A DNA stretch of 64,000 nucleotides from Leguminivora glycinivorella. Taxonomy: Eukaryota > Arthropoda > Insecta > Lepidoptera > Tortricidae. This document shows positions 12,810-26,200 of the stretch, in pieces. The stretch spans positions 3,038,001 through 3,102,000 of the forward strand of contig NC_062971.1 in the NCBI RefSeq assembly GCF_023078275.1. Reading direction: 5' to 3'. The position numbers were made by a program, and so were the translations under genes. Under the pieces are notes generated by a model. The model saw only the letters and a list, made by a program, of their open reading frames with translations. It was not told the DNA's origin and did not search any database. Within the stretch, counting starts at the first letter, position 1, and every line of letters starts with the position of its first letter.

Positions 12810-14206
12810 AAATGGGCTGCGACCTGTAAAATAGCTAGAAATGTAGGCACAACCAGCATTTTTTCCGTTGCAACTCTTGCAGAATATTTGTGCCCTTCTA
12901 ATTGACTGGCTTTACGGTTTACTAAAGCAGACAAACCGCTAATAAATAAATGGTCTCTTTCCATCATAGGTACCAATATGTCAAATGTGAATGTATGTAA
13001 TATAAATACGGAGGTTAGTATATTCATGAACAGTTTAGCTTGGCATTGGCACTTTCCTTCGCAACCGTTTATTTCGAGCAACACGGAACCATTCGCGCTT
13101 TGGTCACGTTCTGCGGTGTCGCGTTACTAAAGTGACAAGTGACCAAGTTCGGGTCATCTGTCCGTGCGTCCGTCTGAAACAGCCACAGCGGTGGTAATTT
13201 GACACAACTTAGTGTAGGTATTGATAGATATAAAAATATTAAAAATACTCAGACAAATAGAGAAGTTTCTATTCATCCGACTCTTTTCGTTAGCAGCACT
13301 TTCATTTACCAAATAAACTTCATGAATACATATTTTCATTATGTTCTCAATTCTGATCTCTACATAAATTTATTATCTTTTAGATTTAGCACATATTTTT
13401 TAAATCGTCTATTATTAGATTTTTTATAATTTATTCGTAATTAAAAAAGTTAAAATATCTATGCCTCGCTATAACAATTTATACTTTAGCAAGGCGAGAA
13501 AAGCAATTATCACACTAATCCAAATATAATGTGATTTAGATAAACACTGTCAACTCCGACACAACAGACCAACGCAAACATGTCAAGTCAATAAAAGCCA
13601 ATACAGGGTTGACGGCGTCTCAAAGGCCAGCCCTAACTTTAAAATTAAAAGAAATACGTCCTTTATCACCCTCGTAAATCAGGGTTGTGTAATAAAATGG
13701 CAGCAGAACCGCATTGTCCTCTACTTAATAGCCGTTTTGTCACAAATATGCCGATAAATTACCGGCGAGTGCCACCCCTAAAAGGAGTTATAAATCTCCG
13801 AAACCTTGAGGTGTAGGGGTCAAATTTGTTTTTTGGGTGAGATACAAATGTGCTTTGAATGCGCTAGTGAAATAAATGTATCTCTCCCCTGTTACGACAA
13901 GCGCTTGAATTATTGGTGTGACTAAACCAATAATGTTTCTTAAATTAAATAATTACTTACTGTAGCAATTTTCAAAGAAGTTATTACAGTACCCGGCGAT
14001 AATGGCTGAACATCGGTTTTTTGTCTTCGTAGAGCGTTCTCTGTTTCTTGCTTATGTGACGTTGATTGTCCCTTTCCGAAGACCGATGTGCATTCTTTAT
14101 CGCCGTTTACTGTACGTACTTTTGTATTTTAATGTTTTTGTGGCAATTTAACAGTACTGTTTGTTTATGCATTATTACAAACTTAAACTATTTTTTTTCT
14201 CCACAG
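12810..14206. other. Non-coding stretch before the first recognised MICU3 exon
   Basis: No upstream MICU3 exon (targeting peptide, N-terminal region) could be recognised here. It ends in a good polypyrimidine tract and AG acceptor at 14191-14206. A 108-codon minus-strand frame at 12758-13084 looks spurious. Confidence 0.45.
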
Positions 14207-17200
14207 CCCGACGAGCTGGCGAAATCGGTGAAACTGACATCTCGAGAGCGGCGCTTCATCAAGTTCGCCTCAGTCGAATACAACGGCCAGCTGTACATGA
14301 CGCCGCAGGACTTCCTCGAGTCCGTGGTGGAACAGGAGCCTAGACGTAAGTCCCTTATATGAGCAGTCTCGGTGGAATCGGTAAAACTCACGTCTCGAGA
14401 GCGACGCTTCATCAAGTTCGCCTCAGTCGAGTACAACGGCCAGCTGTACATGACGCCGCAGGACTTCCTCGAGTCCGTGGTGGAACAGGAGCCTAGACGT
14501 AAGTCCCTTATACTCGTACGAGCAGTCTCGGTGGAATCGGTGAAACTCACGTCTCGAGAGCGACGCTTCATCAAGTTCGCCTCAGTCGAGTACAACGGCC
14601 AGCTGTACATGACGCCGCAGGACTTCCTCGAGTCCGTGGTGGAACAGGAGCCTAGACGTAAGTCCCTTATACTCGTACGAGCAGTCTCGGTGGAATCGGT
14701 GAAACTCACGTCTCGAGAGCGACGTTTCCTCAAGTTCGCCTTGGTCGAATACAACGGCCAGCTGTACATGACGCCCCAGGACTTCCTCGAGTTCGCGGTG
14801 GAACAGGAGCCTAGACGTAAGTCCCTTGTACGAGCAGTCTCGGTGGAATCGGTGAAACTCACGTCTCGAGAGCGACGCTTCATCAAGTTCGCCTTGGTCG
14901 AGTACAACGGCCAGCTGTACATGACGCCCCAGGACTTCCTCGAGTCCGTGGTGGAACAGGAGCCTAGACGTAAGTCCCTTGTACGAGCAGTCTCGGTGGA
15001 ATCGGTGAAACTCACGTCTCGAGAGCGGCGCTGAATAAGTTCGAGATAATCGAGTACAATATAATAATAGACAACTGTACATGACGCGTCAGGACTTCCT
15101 CGAGTCCGTGGTGCAACAGGAGCCTAGACGTAAGTATTAGTAAGGTCTCTGAGTAGGTCTACGGACTGATCACATGGCGCTTGACCAAGTTCAGCGTCGG
15201 GTTAGTATGGCCAGCAGTACATATGACCTCAGGACTGCTTGATTCTATGGTGGATTAGAAGCCTAGACAGCAGTATACTCAACCATCAATAGAATGGTTT
15301 CCAGTTCCACTCAACTTCGTCTAGTGATGGATACAAGGACAGTATGACGCATCAGGACTACCGAGTCTGTATAGTAGCACTGGAACCTAGGCGTCAATCG
15401 CGTTTACATTTTGCGTGATTTCACACATCAATAGGTCTAGAGGTCTACCTACAGGTATTCACTGCCCGATTATATTATAGTGCTCCCACACTGGCTGTTA
15501 TAAATGTCATATAACACTGTTTGACAAGGACAGCGTAATGTCAATACTATCGCGCCGTCCCTGTCACACAATGTTAGCTATAACAGCCGGTCTTGGAGCA
15601 CCATTATAGTTGAGACCCCTATAGTATAAGCGAATACTCTCGTCCGCAGAGCCCACTTCTTTCTTGCTCAGGGCTACCCCTATGGTTACATTTCTACAAG
15701 TGACCTCTGTATAAAAGAGTAATTTTTTCATTGCAGCCCGACTGAAGCGGCGAATCCTAACGACCAAAGAGATAGAACAGCTGAGGGACAGCACGCCGGC
15801 CCTGAAGAAGGGCTCCCCACAAATGTTCCGCAACCAACGGGACCGGGGTAAGACATCCTGGGTGTCATTTTCTCACTTAATGGTCTCATTGGTTGATTGT
15901 CTGTGTTTTTACGAAATAAGTCATATTTTATTGTATTCTATATACAATTGTACATATGTAGAATATAATTTAAAGTTTTAACTTTAAATTGACCATCAAT
16001 GGTTGTCTTTGCTTTTCATAAGGTTTATCGATAGTCAGAGACTAGTGATGGATATATGTGTGTACAAAATGGTATTTATTAAACAAAAGGACAACATTTA
16101 ATAACTTCATGCTACAATATAACTTTACACAGCAGATAAGTGAACCTACTCGTATAACTCAGACTAGTTCAACGTGCCTAGATCTCATTTTCACGAACTT
16201 TCCTTCAGAAAACGTAAAAACCACAGTACAAAATTTAGGATTTTCGGACCACAAAGGAACTGATATATGTATACAAATAGAACCAATAAAATACCACACA
16301 ACATGGACGGTAAATAAAAGGCTATATAACACCGAAAATATCAACTCATTTAAGTTACAACTTCAAAAAATTGACTGGGAAAACATTCTATTAAAACATC
16401 AGAATCTAAACTATAACTATAACATTTTTAATGAAACTCTAAAAAGTATCTTAGACAGCTGTATACCAATAAAAAAAGTAAAAATATCAACAAAACCGCG
16501 AAAAAAGTGGCTCACAAAAGGCATAAAAATATCATGTAAAAACAAAAGACTAAACCGAATCCTCGCTACATACAATAAAAATCCTATACTCACAGAACAT
16601 TATAAATTATATGAAAAAACATTAAAAAAAGTAATTTCGAAGTCAAAAAAAAATCAATACATATTATTAGGGACTGCACCAACAAAAATGAAAAAATATA
16701 TAATCATAATATAGAATTGTCAATCCATAATAAACTAACGTCGGATCCCAATCAGGTTGCAAACGCGTTCAACAGTTTTTACGTATCGGTTGGGAATGGT
16801 GGCGGGGATACAGGCACGGCCTTGCCGCGCGGCCGGCCTGTTCTCAACCCTACTACTAATACCATGTACCTACGTCCAGTGGACCTAAAAGAAGTAAATA
16901 ACATAATAAAATCTCTAAAAAATAAGCATAGCTTCGGAGTCGACGAATTACCACCAGCTTTGATTAAAAAATGCGCCGATGAGCTCACAATACCTTACTA
17001 CCTACTCATCAACCAATCGTTCTCTGAGGGAATATTCCCGGATCTTCTAAAGACTGCCCTAATAAAACCTATATACAAAAAGAAGGGCGACCGAACAAAC
17101 CCCAGTAATTATCGGCCATTTCACTACTTACAACATCATCAAAGATATTTGAAATAGCTATTTGCAAACGTCTTTACTCTTTCTGTGAAAAATATAGGAT

Positions 17201-20200
17201 TTTTGATGAAAATCAAAACGGATTTCGGAAAAATCGTTCGACCACTTTAGCCGCATATACATATATGCAGCAAGTATTGGACATACTTAATAGTAAACAA
17301 TACGCCATTGGAATCTTATTAGATATGTCTAAGGCCTACGACAAAGTCCAATATCAAATACTTTTAAATAAATTATACGGGATTGGCGTAAGAGGAATAA
17401 CCCACAAATGGTTTACCTCTTATCTAAAAAATCGTAAACAATACGTGGAACTACAAAGTGTCGATCACAAAACCGGGTATATAAATTACGTCAGATCCGA
17501 TGTACAACACGTACAGAATTCCATTCCTCAAGGAAGTGTCCTTGGATGCATATTATTTTTGATCTATATAAACGATCTCCCAAAAATAATAAATCAAACT
17601 TGTGTACTATTCGCTGACGATATTTCCGTGCTTACACCATGTCTAAACGATCAAAATCTTCACGAAAATCTCAACAACATATTAACAGATATTACGCACT
17701 GGATGAACGACCATAATTTAGAAATCAATTTTGCAAAGACTAAGTTAATGCAATTTAGGCCATACCAAAAAACCCCTTTAGAAATAGAATTCTCGTACAA
17801 CACCATAAAACTAGAATGCGTTGATACTTTTACACTTCTCGGTTTGGACATAGATTCAAACATAAATTGGAAAGCGCACGTAAAGAAAATAGCAACCAAA
17901 ATGTCAAAATTTACGTATGCATTAAGGGTACTTAAAAAAACCACTGATTTAAAATCTGCCCTCGCAGCTTATTATGCGTATGCGTATTCGTGGCTAAAAT
18001 ATTCTATTATCCTATGGGGAAATAGTACGGATATAAACGATTTATTCATTCTCCAAAAAACTTGTATAAGAATATTAGCGAACATTAAATTTCCCGATAG
18101 CTGCCACCCTCATTTCATAAATATGAAAATCTTAACCCTAACTTCAATCTATATCTTTGAGCTCTGTAAGTTTGTACGAAAATACCCCGAATTATTCAAA
18201 AAAATCGGTGACCAGCCTAGACGATACGAATCGAGATATAAAAATAACCTCGTACAAACAACAAACTCAAAACTAAAACTGCATAGCACAAGCCCACAAA
18301 ATATGGCAATTAAAGTGTATAACCAGTTACCGAATGACATGAAAGATATCCAATCGAATAAAATATTTAACAAAACCCTGAAACAATATTTAATCGAAAA
18401 ATGTTATTACAGCTTACAAGACTTTTTTAACGATAATGAATAAACAAAGTAAAAAAAAAAAAAAAACATTATTGAAAGCCTATACCCCTACTTACTATAA
18501 TTACTATGAAGTACCTAGTCATAGCCGAAACAGTTTCATTTGTTTACCCTTATTTGTTGGCGCACCGTCATGACGTGAAAAAGATTGTACCTAACAAATT
18601 GTATAAGCGAAATACTTCCTACCTACCTACATTAATTATTGCTGCGCCCCGCAGGGCTTCATGTGTCATTTGTGTACCTACCTATACTTTTAAGTACTTG
18701 TAAAACCTGTAATGTACATGTGAATTGCAATAAATAAATACAATACAATACAATACAATACAAATAGCTATGAACTACATGTGCTATTTAATAACTATTA
18801 CAAACTATTAACGTTTCCCAGAGCCGGCATCCGGTTTCCAGATAGCCTTCAACATGTTCGACACGGACGGCAACCAAAGAGTAGATAAGAATGAATTTCT
18901 AGTCGTGAGTACCTTTCTATAAACATTACTACTACTACAGTTATATGTATGATATTTATAATATTACTACAGTTATATGTTTGATATTTATAAGTCACCA
19001 GCACAATGTTATACGGATACAGCTTAGGCCCACTTGCACCAACCACTTAACTAGGGGTTAGTGGGCTGTCAACTGTCAAATTCCATATAAAATGATGGGT
19101 TAACCCTCCATTTTCGTTGGTGCAAGTGGCCCTTAGTGTACTAAATAATTGGTAGTTAAATCTATTTCGTTTCTTATTGGTACAAAAAACTTTAAAAGGT
19201 CAGTCACAGGTTCCGTTTACTATTATGTTACTTGTACAGATTTGAATCTAAGTATCTGAAAAATATTGGTACCTATATTCGTTTGCCAGTACATAATTAT
19301 ATCTATTCATTTAGGTACCCAACAGCAATATACTGATGGTCATTTAGGAAACTCAAAGTAGTCTTACCTGAGTAGTAGTCTACATGAGTAGTCTTACGGA
19401 TCGTGGTTTTTAATTTACTTTATTATCAAGGAGTCTTATTAAGGAGTGGTCAAAATTCTGGGACAATTTAAGACGACCACGCATCTTGGCAGGCATGCGG
19501 TAGCTATGTATTGCAGCCCCCGTAGTCGCACCCCTGTATATTTGATCCTCTTTGCACAGAATATTTCAGTTTTACCTTTTTTATCCAGCCACCTGTATTT
19601 ATATAATTAAGTCATGCCCAATTTAACCCTATACCCATATTTTATATCTGCCTATAAGGGTCGGTTGCACCAAACCGTCTGTCACCGTTAAAGCCTTCAT
19701 TAAATTTTACTTATTGTATGGGAAGTTCCATAGACGTCTGCTGCGTGACGATGATGTCTGTCAAATGTCTGGTTGATGCAACTGGCCCTAACTTGGAAAT
19801 GGTATTACAAATTAATAAACATTTTAAACCCTGGGTTATGGAAATATTTGAGGGATCGAATTATCCGGTGTGTGAGATTTTCAAGTGCATATATGATGAT
19901 GTGTATTTTTATTTATTTCGATGACATGAGTAAGATGAGACGAGTCGTGAAATATATGGGTCTTAAGTCATATATTCGTGTGCATCAGAATGACTGACCA
20001 AAGTGGCAGATCGATGTTGGAGTACCATCAGCATTTACTACCTATTTGCTACTATTTACTACCTATATTGACATATTTGCTACCTAAGTTAGAAAAAATA
20101 TTTTCCAAAAATAATGTGGGCAGTCATTCTGACGTCAGGATGACTGCCCAAACTGAGTATGTCGGGGTTGGACCCCCTAATTTGCAACAATGTATATACT

Positions 20201-23200
20201 ATGATTTACTACCTACACATATATTTTTTTCAGATTTTTTAGGTAAAAAATAACGATTTTATGAGCAAAGTATTATTTTTAGAGATTTCTTCCATAAAGT
20301 GGGCAGTCATTCTGACGTCAGGATGACTGCCCAAACTGAGTATGTCGAGGTTGGGCCCCTAATTTGCAACAATGTATGTACTATGATTTACTACCTATTT
20401 GCTACCTGCACATATATTTTTTTCGGATTTTTTAGGCTAAGAATAACGATTTTATAAGCAAAATAGTTTTTTTTGTAGAAATATGTTTCATAAAGTGGGC
20501 AGTCGTTCATACTTCAAGTTGGGCCCCCTAATTTGCAACATTCTATGTCCTATGATTTACTACCTTTGCTACCTACATATAATATCTATATATTTTCATT
20601 TTATTTTTTTATAAATAAAATCTGAAAACATACATAATATTATGTAGGTAGGCAAATGGGGCCTTGGGGTCTATATTTATTTCATTTTATTCAATTTTTC
20701 ATATTTAAAAAAATCTGAAAACATACATATATTATGTAAGTAGGTAAATGGGTAGCTATCATAGGACCTAGAATGTTGCAAATTAGGGGGTCCATCTTGA
20801 AGTATGAATGACTACCCACTTTATGCAACACATTTCTACAAAAAAACTATTTTGCTTATAAAATCGTTAATCTTGGCCTAAAAAATCCGAAAAAAATATA
20901 TGTGCAGGTAGCAAATAGGTAGTAAATCATAGTACATACATTGTTGCAAATTAGGGGGTCCAACCTCGACATACTCAGTTTGGGCAGTCATCTTGACGTC
21001 AGAATGACTGCCCACTTTATGGAAGAAATCTCTAAAAATAATACTTTGCTCATAAAATCGTTATTTTTATTTACCTAAAAAATCTGAAAAAAATATATGC
21101 GTAGGTAGCAAATAGGTAGTAAATCATAGTATATACATTGGTTCAAATTAGGGGGTCCAACCCCGACATACTCAGTTTGGGCAGTCATCCTGACGTCAGA
21201 ATGACTGCCCACATTATTTTTGGAAAATCTTTTTTTTAACTTAGGTAGCAAATATGTCAATATAGGTAGTAAATAGTAGCAAATAGGTAGTAAATGCTGA
21301 TGGTACTCCAACATCGATCTGCCACTTTGGTCAGTCATTCTGATGCACACATATATTCTACGACTATTTTTTCCATGGAAAATCTCATACCTACATATGT
21401 ACCTATCTAAATCGGCGCGGAAGATATTTTTCGTGGTTTTTATACACTAGGTAACTGGACTCTATAACTAAATCTAAGTTGTCTCTTTGTTTATCTTACC
21501 TATGCCTATTTTTGAAACACTTTCCTTCTTGTAGTCACCATTAGCACCAAAATTTGCCACTTTTCTTTTTATTATAAGTAGTATATGCTAGTATAGTATT
21601 ATATTTATTTATATATTTCTTAGCATGTTCTGTTGCTAAACATTAGATCCAGCGGTTGCTCGGGGGCTCGTTCAGGGAGCGAAAGAACCTGGACGCGAAG
21701 AGCAAGGAAGCTGTGAGTTTTGTGGACGCTTCGGCTGTGCCGCTCGGTTTAGCACTTTCATTGTATAGTGATTTAAAATCCATTGCTGGTGCTTTGGGAG
21801 AAAGACATTGCTAGTATACGGTCAGTTAGGCCGTAAGTAGGACGAATCAACTTTTTAACTGACAGTTTTGGGTGTCTTTGGCGTTACTCAAAATAGGGTA
21901 AACTTGCCTTAATCGTACCTGTTCCTAAAACGTACCTTATCAAGTTCTCGTAGAGTGATACTGCAGTGGCGACGCGAGTGCTAAAAATAAGAACTAGTAC
22001 TAGTCCGTCATGGTACGTTACACGAGTGTCAATACTGTCAATTCCACGCCACTGATCCGTCTTAAATTATTCAAAAAATAAGCATCTCTGGAGTTACCAA
22101 GGCACTGAACTTCTAATGGACAAGGTTTCAGTTTATTGGGTTTTAAAGTAAAGGCCTTGAATGTTTGGAAGTGAAAATTATAAAATCCATCATTTTATGG
22201 TGAAATTTTACAACAAAGTTTGAAATCTGAGGACAGATTTGAGGCGGTCACAAAGTTGATTCGCCTAGGTAGCAAAATTATTCCAATACACAAATATACC
22301 AAATACAGAAAGACCAATTGGTACCTACTACTTAAATTTGAAAGATATGTAGGTATTCTAGTTAGCTCCGTTTAGTCGTACCAATGTAATAGAAGGATGT
22401 ATAAGTGGTATTTTAGCAGCTTATCAGGTCGTGCTTTTCGTTGGCTTTAGCAATTAAGCATCCTTTCGATACACTACACGACTATTTGTATACCTACCAA
22501 ATTAATTGCTGACTTTTGCTTTTAGGTCATGTTAAAGCATTTACAGTGAACGTGACAGAGTCAAGACCAATACATTAAAACACTTCGCAGAGTTTGGTCA
22601 ATAAATTGCAATAATTGCCTAAGTATACATGAAATTGATGCACAGTAACATCTGTGTAAGCCTACTCTCTGAGTCTTTCGTAGTTTGTGTTGTATTTTTG
22701 GTCCACGAGTAACTTAGATAGGCAGTGGATTTTTTAGACTGAAGGCGATTTCAAATTAAATATGAATAATTAAACATAAAAATTGTACCTACAACTAAAG
22801 TGCTAAACAATTATATGTTTTGTATATGAGAAGGAATTTATGACTCTTAATTTGATACATAGAAAATCTTTTTGGCATAACTTGTATACTAAGTTTACAT
22901 AGCTTAGTAAAATCTAAATTTTTATTTAGGTAACACTTAACAATTGGCATAATAATTTTCGTTTACTGTAAATAACCCGAAGAGCGGCACAGAGCACCAA
23001 AAAAATAACACATTATTATTTAAAATTCTAAATTGTGACGAAATTGTTTTAATAAAAAAATTAATATGCTTTGTATATATGTTTATTAATATGTACTTTA
23101 TTTATAACTATGTTAGCTGCTAACGTTAGTCTCATCCAGTGCGCTCAAGAACAAGGTGGAGGAAAAAACGGCCGCAAAGCCTTCGACAGTAAGTCCAAGT

Positions 23201-26200
23201 TGCAGTGGCAACAACGATTGATTTCTTGTGACGTCATTTAATTGGGTTTCTCTCAAATTCTGTAGTTTGTGCGTTGGCTTATGATATGTGTGACGAGTCT
23301 CTGTGAAATTAGAAAAAAAATACAAAAATGGTTGAAATTCATTGTAATAATATTTTAGTTAAGAGATTAGTACCAGTAGGTATAATTTTGTAGGATATAG
23401 GTACACAAGGTTTGTGTTGCTGGCAGTGAATGTGTTAAAAGTCTGTTTACGTTGATAAATTATGTTATGTTATGTAATAAACAGTCAAGAACGGTCAAAT
23501 AAAGTGTCATTTCTGAGAATATAATTATTACAATAAATTTCAATAAAATATCTACTTTTTGTGTTTTATGTCTGTCAGTGTATACCTATCCACGAAAATT
23601 TCACAGTAGTCTTGTATTGGTCAATAAATTGACATTTTTTTCCTCCTTGTGATTAAAACTAGGTTCTTCTAGTGTTAGCTAGGTCTTAATAGCCTGACTG
23701 GATCGTCCCCTCCACGTTTTCTCGATGAGGTTTGAATGATACTTCTATCTGAACTTGATATTTATTCGTTGGTTTACAATTAAAATTGATCAAGTAACAA
23801 AAATTCGTATCGCAGTTAAAATTGATACCCACTGCGATACGAGGTTTTCTGGAATAACAATTATACTCTTATGATTGTTATTCCACCGACACACCGACGG
23901 CACATTTTGCCACACTCTAAATTTGATCTTAATATTAACACTTTCGCAAGCAAGAACCCGCCTGGTGGGCACTCGTGAACTTTGCTCAGATTCCGGAGAA
24001 CCCGCGAGGCGGGTTCTCGCCATACAAGCAGGCGATTATAAATAACGACGTACGGTTTCTGACGTAGTGCGCTATTTTTTGTCTGGTAGTGAATGCACCA
24101 AGTTCCATTTGAAGTAAACATGGAGAGGTGTCATGGCAAAGCGATAATATTCATTAAGTATGGTTCATTATGGGTCATTGACAATCACTTGAGATATGTG
24201 TTAACTAAAATACCTAATACGAAAGGAAAAGTTACTGAAACTCGGTGCCTTGACAAACTATAACGTGCTTGCACCGCATGTACCATATAACTTTTTGGTT
24301 CAGTTTAGAGTGTAGCTCGATGTGCCGATATCATATTACTTTGCTGTTTACTAACGAATATTTTTCAATGCTACCTATATTTTTAGGAATCTTGACGATT
24401 GCATGGAGTTATGTGATCTGATATTTTGCCCTATATTTAATAATCATTTTAACATCTCACATTGTGTAACTTCTTAGTTCTGATATGGATATACATAAAA
24501 TAACGTTTCTCTATTTAAACTTTAAAATGTGCATGTTTTAACTAAACAACACATCTAATGAAGTACCTACTAAGTAATGTATTGTGTTGACTTATAGTAT
24601 TTTATGCAACTGGTGGTTAAAAGAGGTCAAAAAAGGTGAGTGGCGTGGGTAACAATTTGAGGCGAAGCCGAAAATTGTTAATAAAGACGCCACGAGCATT
24701 TTTTGACTCAGTTAAACACCGTTGCATACAATACTTTTTCTACGACCAAGCACTTATTTTGAAAGAAAATTATAAATTCAACAAATACCTACTTTCAGTC
24801 ATCTTAGTTATCTAGGTGGACCGTCTACCATTTTGAATATGCAGTTTGAGTGCAAACATGAAAATAAAACTGTCTATGGTATGGTTCTTTGAAGCCTGGC
24901 CACTAAGACGAATCGAGCCGAGTTGAATCGAGTTCTATACATTTGAATGCGATTCGACGCGTCGCCAATGAACGCAGCAGAAAACGAAGGAGTCTCGACT
25001 CTGCGAATTGGTTTGTTAAGTTGGTAGCAATGTATTTACTAAACTGTAAAACAGCTATATCGTGCGACTGCTACTAAATGTTTTCAGGGTATAGACTAGA
25101 TAGACTTGTCCTGACATCTTTTATGTAGGGTTTTAAAGTTCTATGCACGACCTTGTAACTCACGAATAACAGTACGGGAGTAGAAAAAATATTTTTTAAA
25201 TCGCTCTGCTAATTATATCTCCTTGTTTTAACAAATTTTATGTCGTTTGTCTTAATTAATCTAATCGTACTACTTTACTTTAAATTAACATTGTAATACA
25301 GTACTAAATAAAATTAAACATTGTATTGTAAATATCTTAATGTCTCATAACAATGTTTCCTCATTTAGATAATACTTAATTTAAATTATTAATTAAAAAC
25401 AAAAACATACGACGGTATGCAGGTATAAACTTAATGTTTGTTTTGTGATATCGTGTCTGTGACGTCCAGAGTGTTGAGGTTGTAAAATGTCACCACGATT
25501 TCCTGTCACCTGTTCATTAAAGTATGGAAGCTAATCACGAAGAATTTCGTACAGTGAACCGCCATTTCCAAAATCTATTGCACTCACATTCTAATGCTGC
25601 TTCGCTCGCGCAAAATGCAACGAATGTTACAAGCGGTAAATATCACTTACCGCTTGCAACATGCGCAGGGCACCAATATAATTTTGCGCGTACGATATAG
25701 ACGGTCAAGTAAATGTTGTCACTATAAAAATGTAGGGCTCAGCGGCCCAATTGTGATCATAAAACGCATACCTTCCTAAACCTTGACGTTGGCGGAATCA
25801 TCAAGCCATAACACTTAAAAATTGATTTAAAATGTAGGAACGAAGTTTTAATTCCCATACAAAAATTTAATTAGAAAAATATAAATTCGCGCCTCTTTTA
25901 GTGCCAAAATTTTGTTGACCGTCTATAGATATTCCGGCGGGTCACTGTACTGAATTCAGTGTTCTTCAGCGTCCTAACTTTAGGTGTTTATTCTTGACTC
26001 TTAACGGACAAATGTTTGTAGATGGAGAAAATCTTCAGCTTCGCATGGCGCGGCAAGCGCGGGATAGAGAGCCAAGATGGTGGCGACGCCGACAAGCCGC
26101 AAGACTCGTACGTCAACGACGAGCAAGGGTTGCAGCGGCGACACAACGTCGACACGCTGCTGCAGGTGAGACACGTGTCCGACACTCACATAAAACACGA

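Noticed and set aside
12758..13084. 108-codon minus-strand frame
   Set aside because: Overlaps the end of an interspersed repeat and resembles no family I know.
14188..15015. 275-codon antisense open frame made of repeats
   Set aside because: It is the reverse strand of the tandem MICU3 exon copies; the openness follows from repeat units divisible by three.
14372..15034. 220-codon sense frame of repeats as a separate repeat protein
   Set aside because: It consists of MICU3 exon copies and unspliced donor linkers, has no start context and is separated from the true exon by a stop.
14346..15130. CRISPR-like regular repeat array
   Set aside because: Units are contiguous exon copies of about 155 bases without spacers, in a eukaryotic gene.
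19978..20253. 91-codon frame, mirrored at 21075-21350, as a transposase
   Set aside because: Too short, no motif, and the mirror copy is only due to the palindrome.
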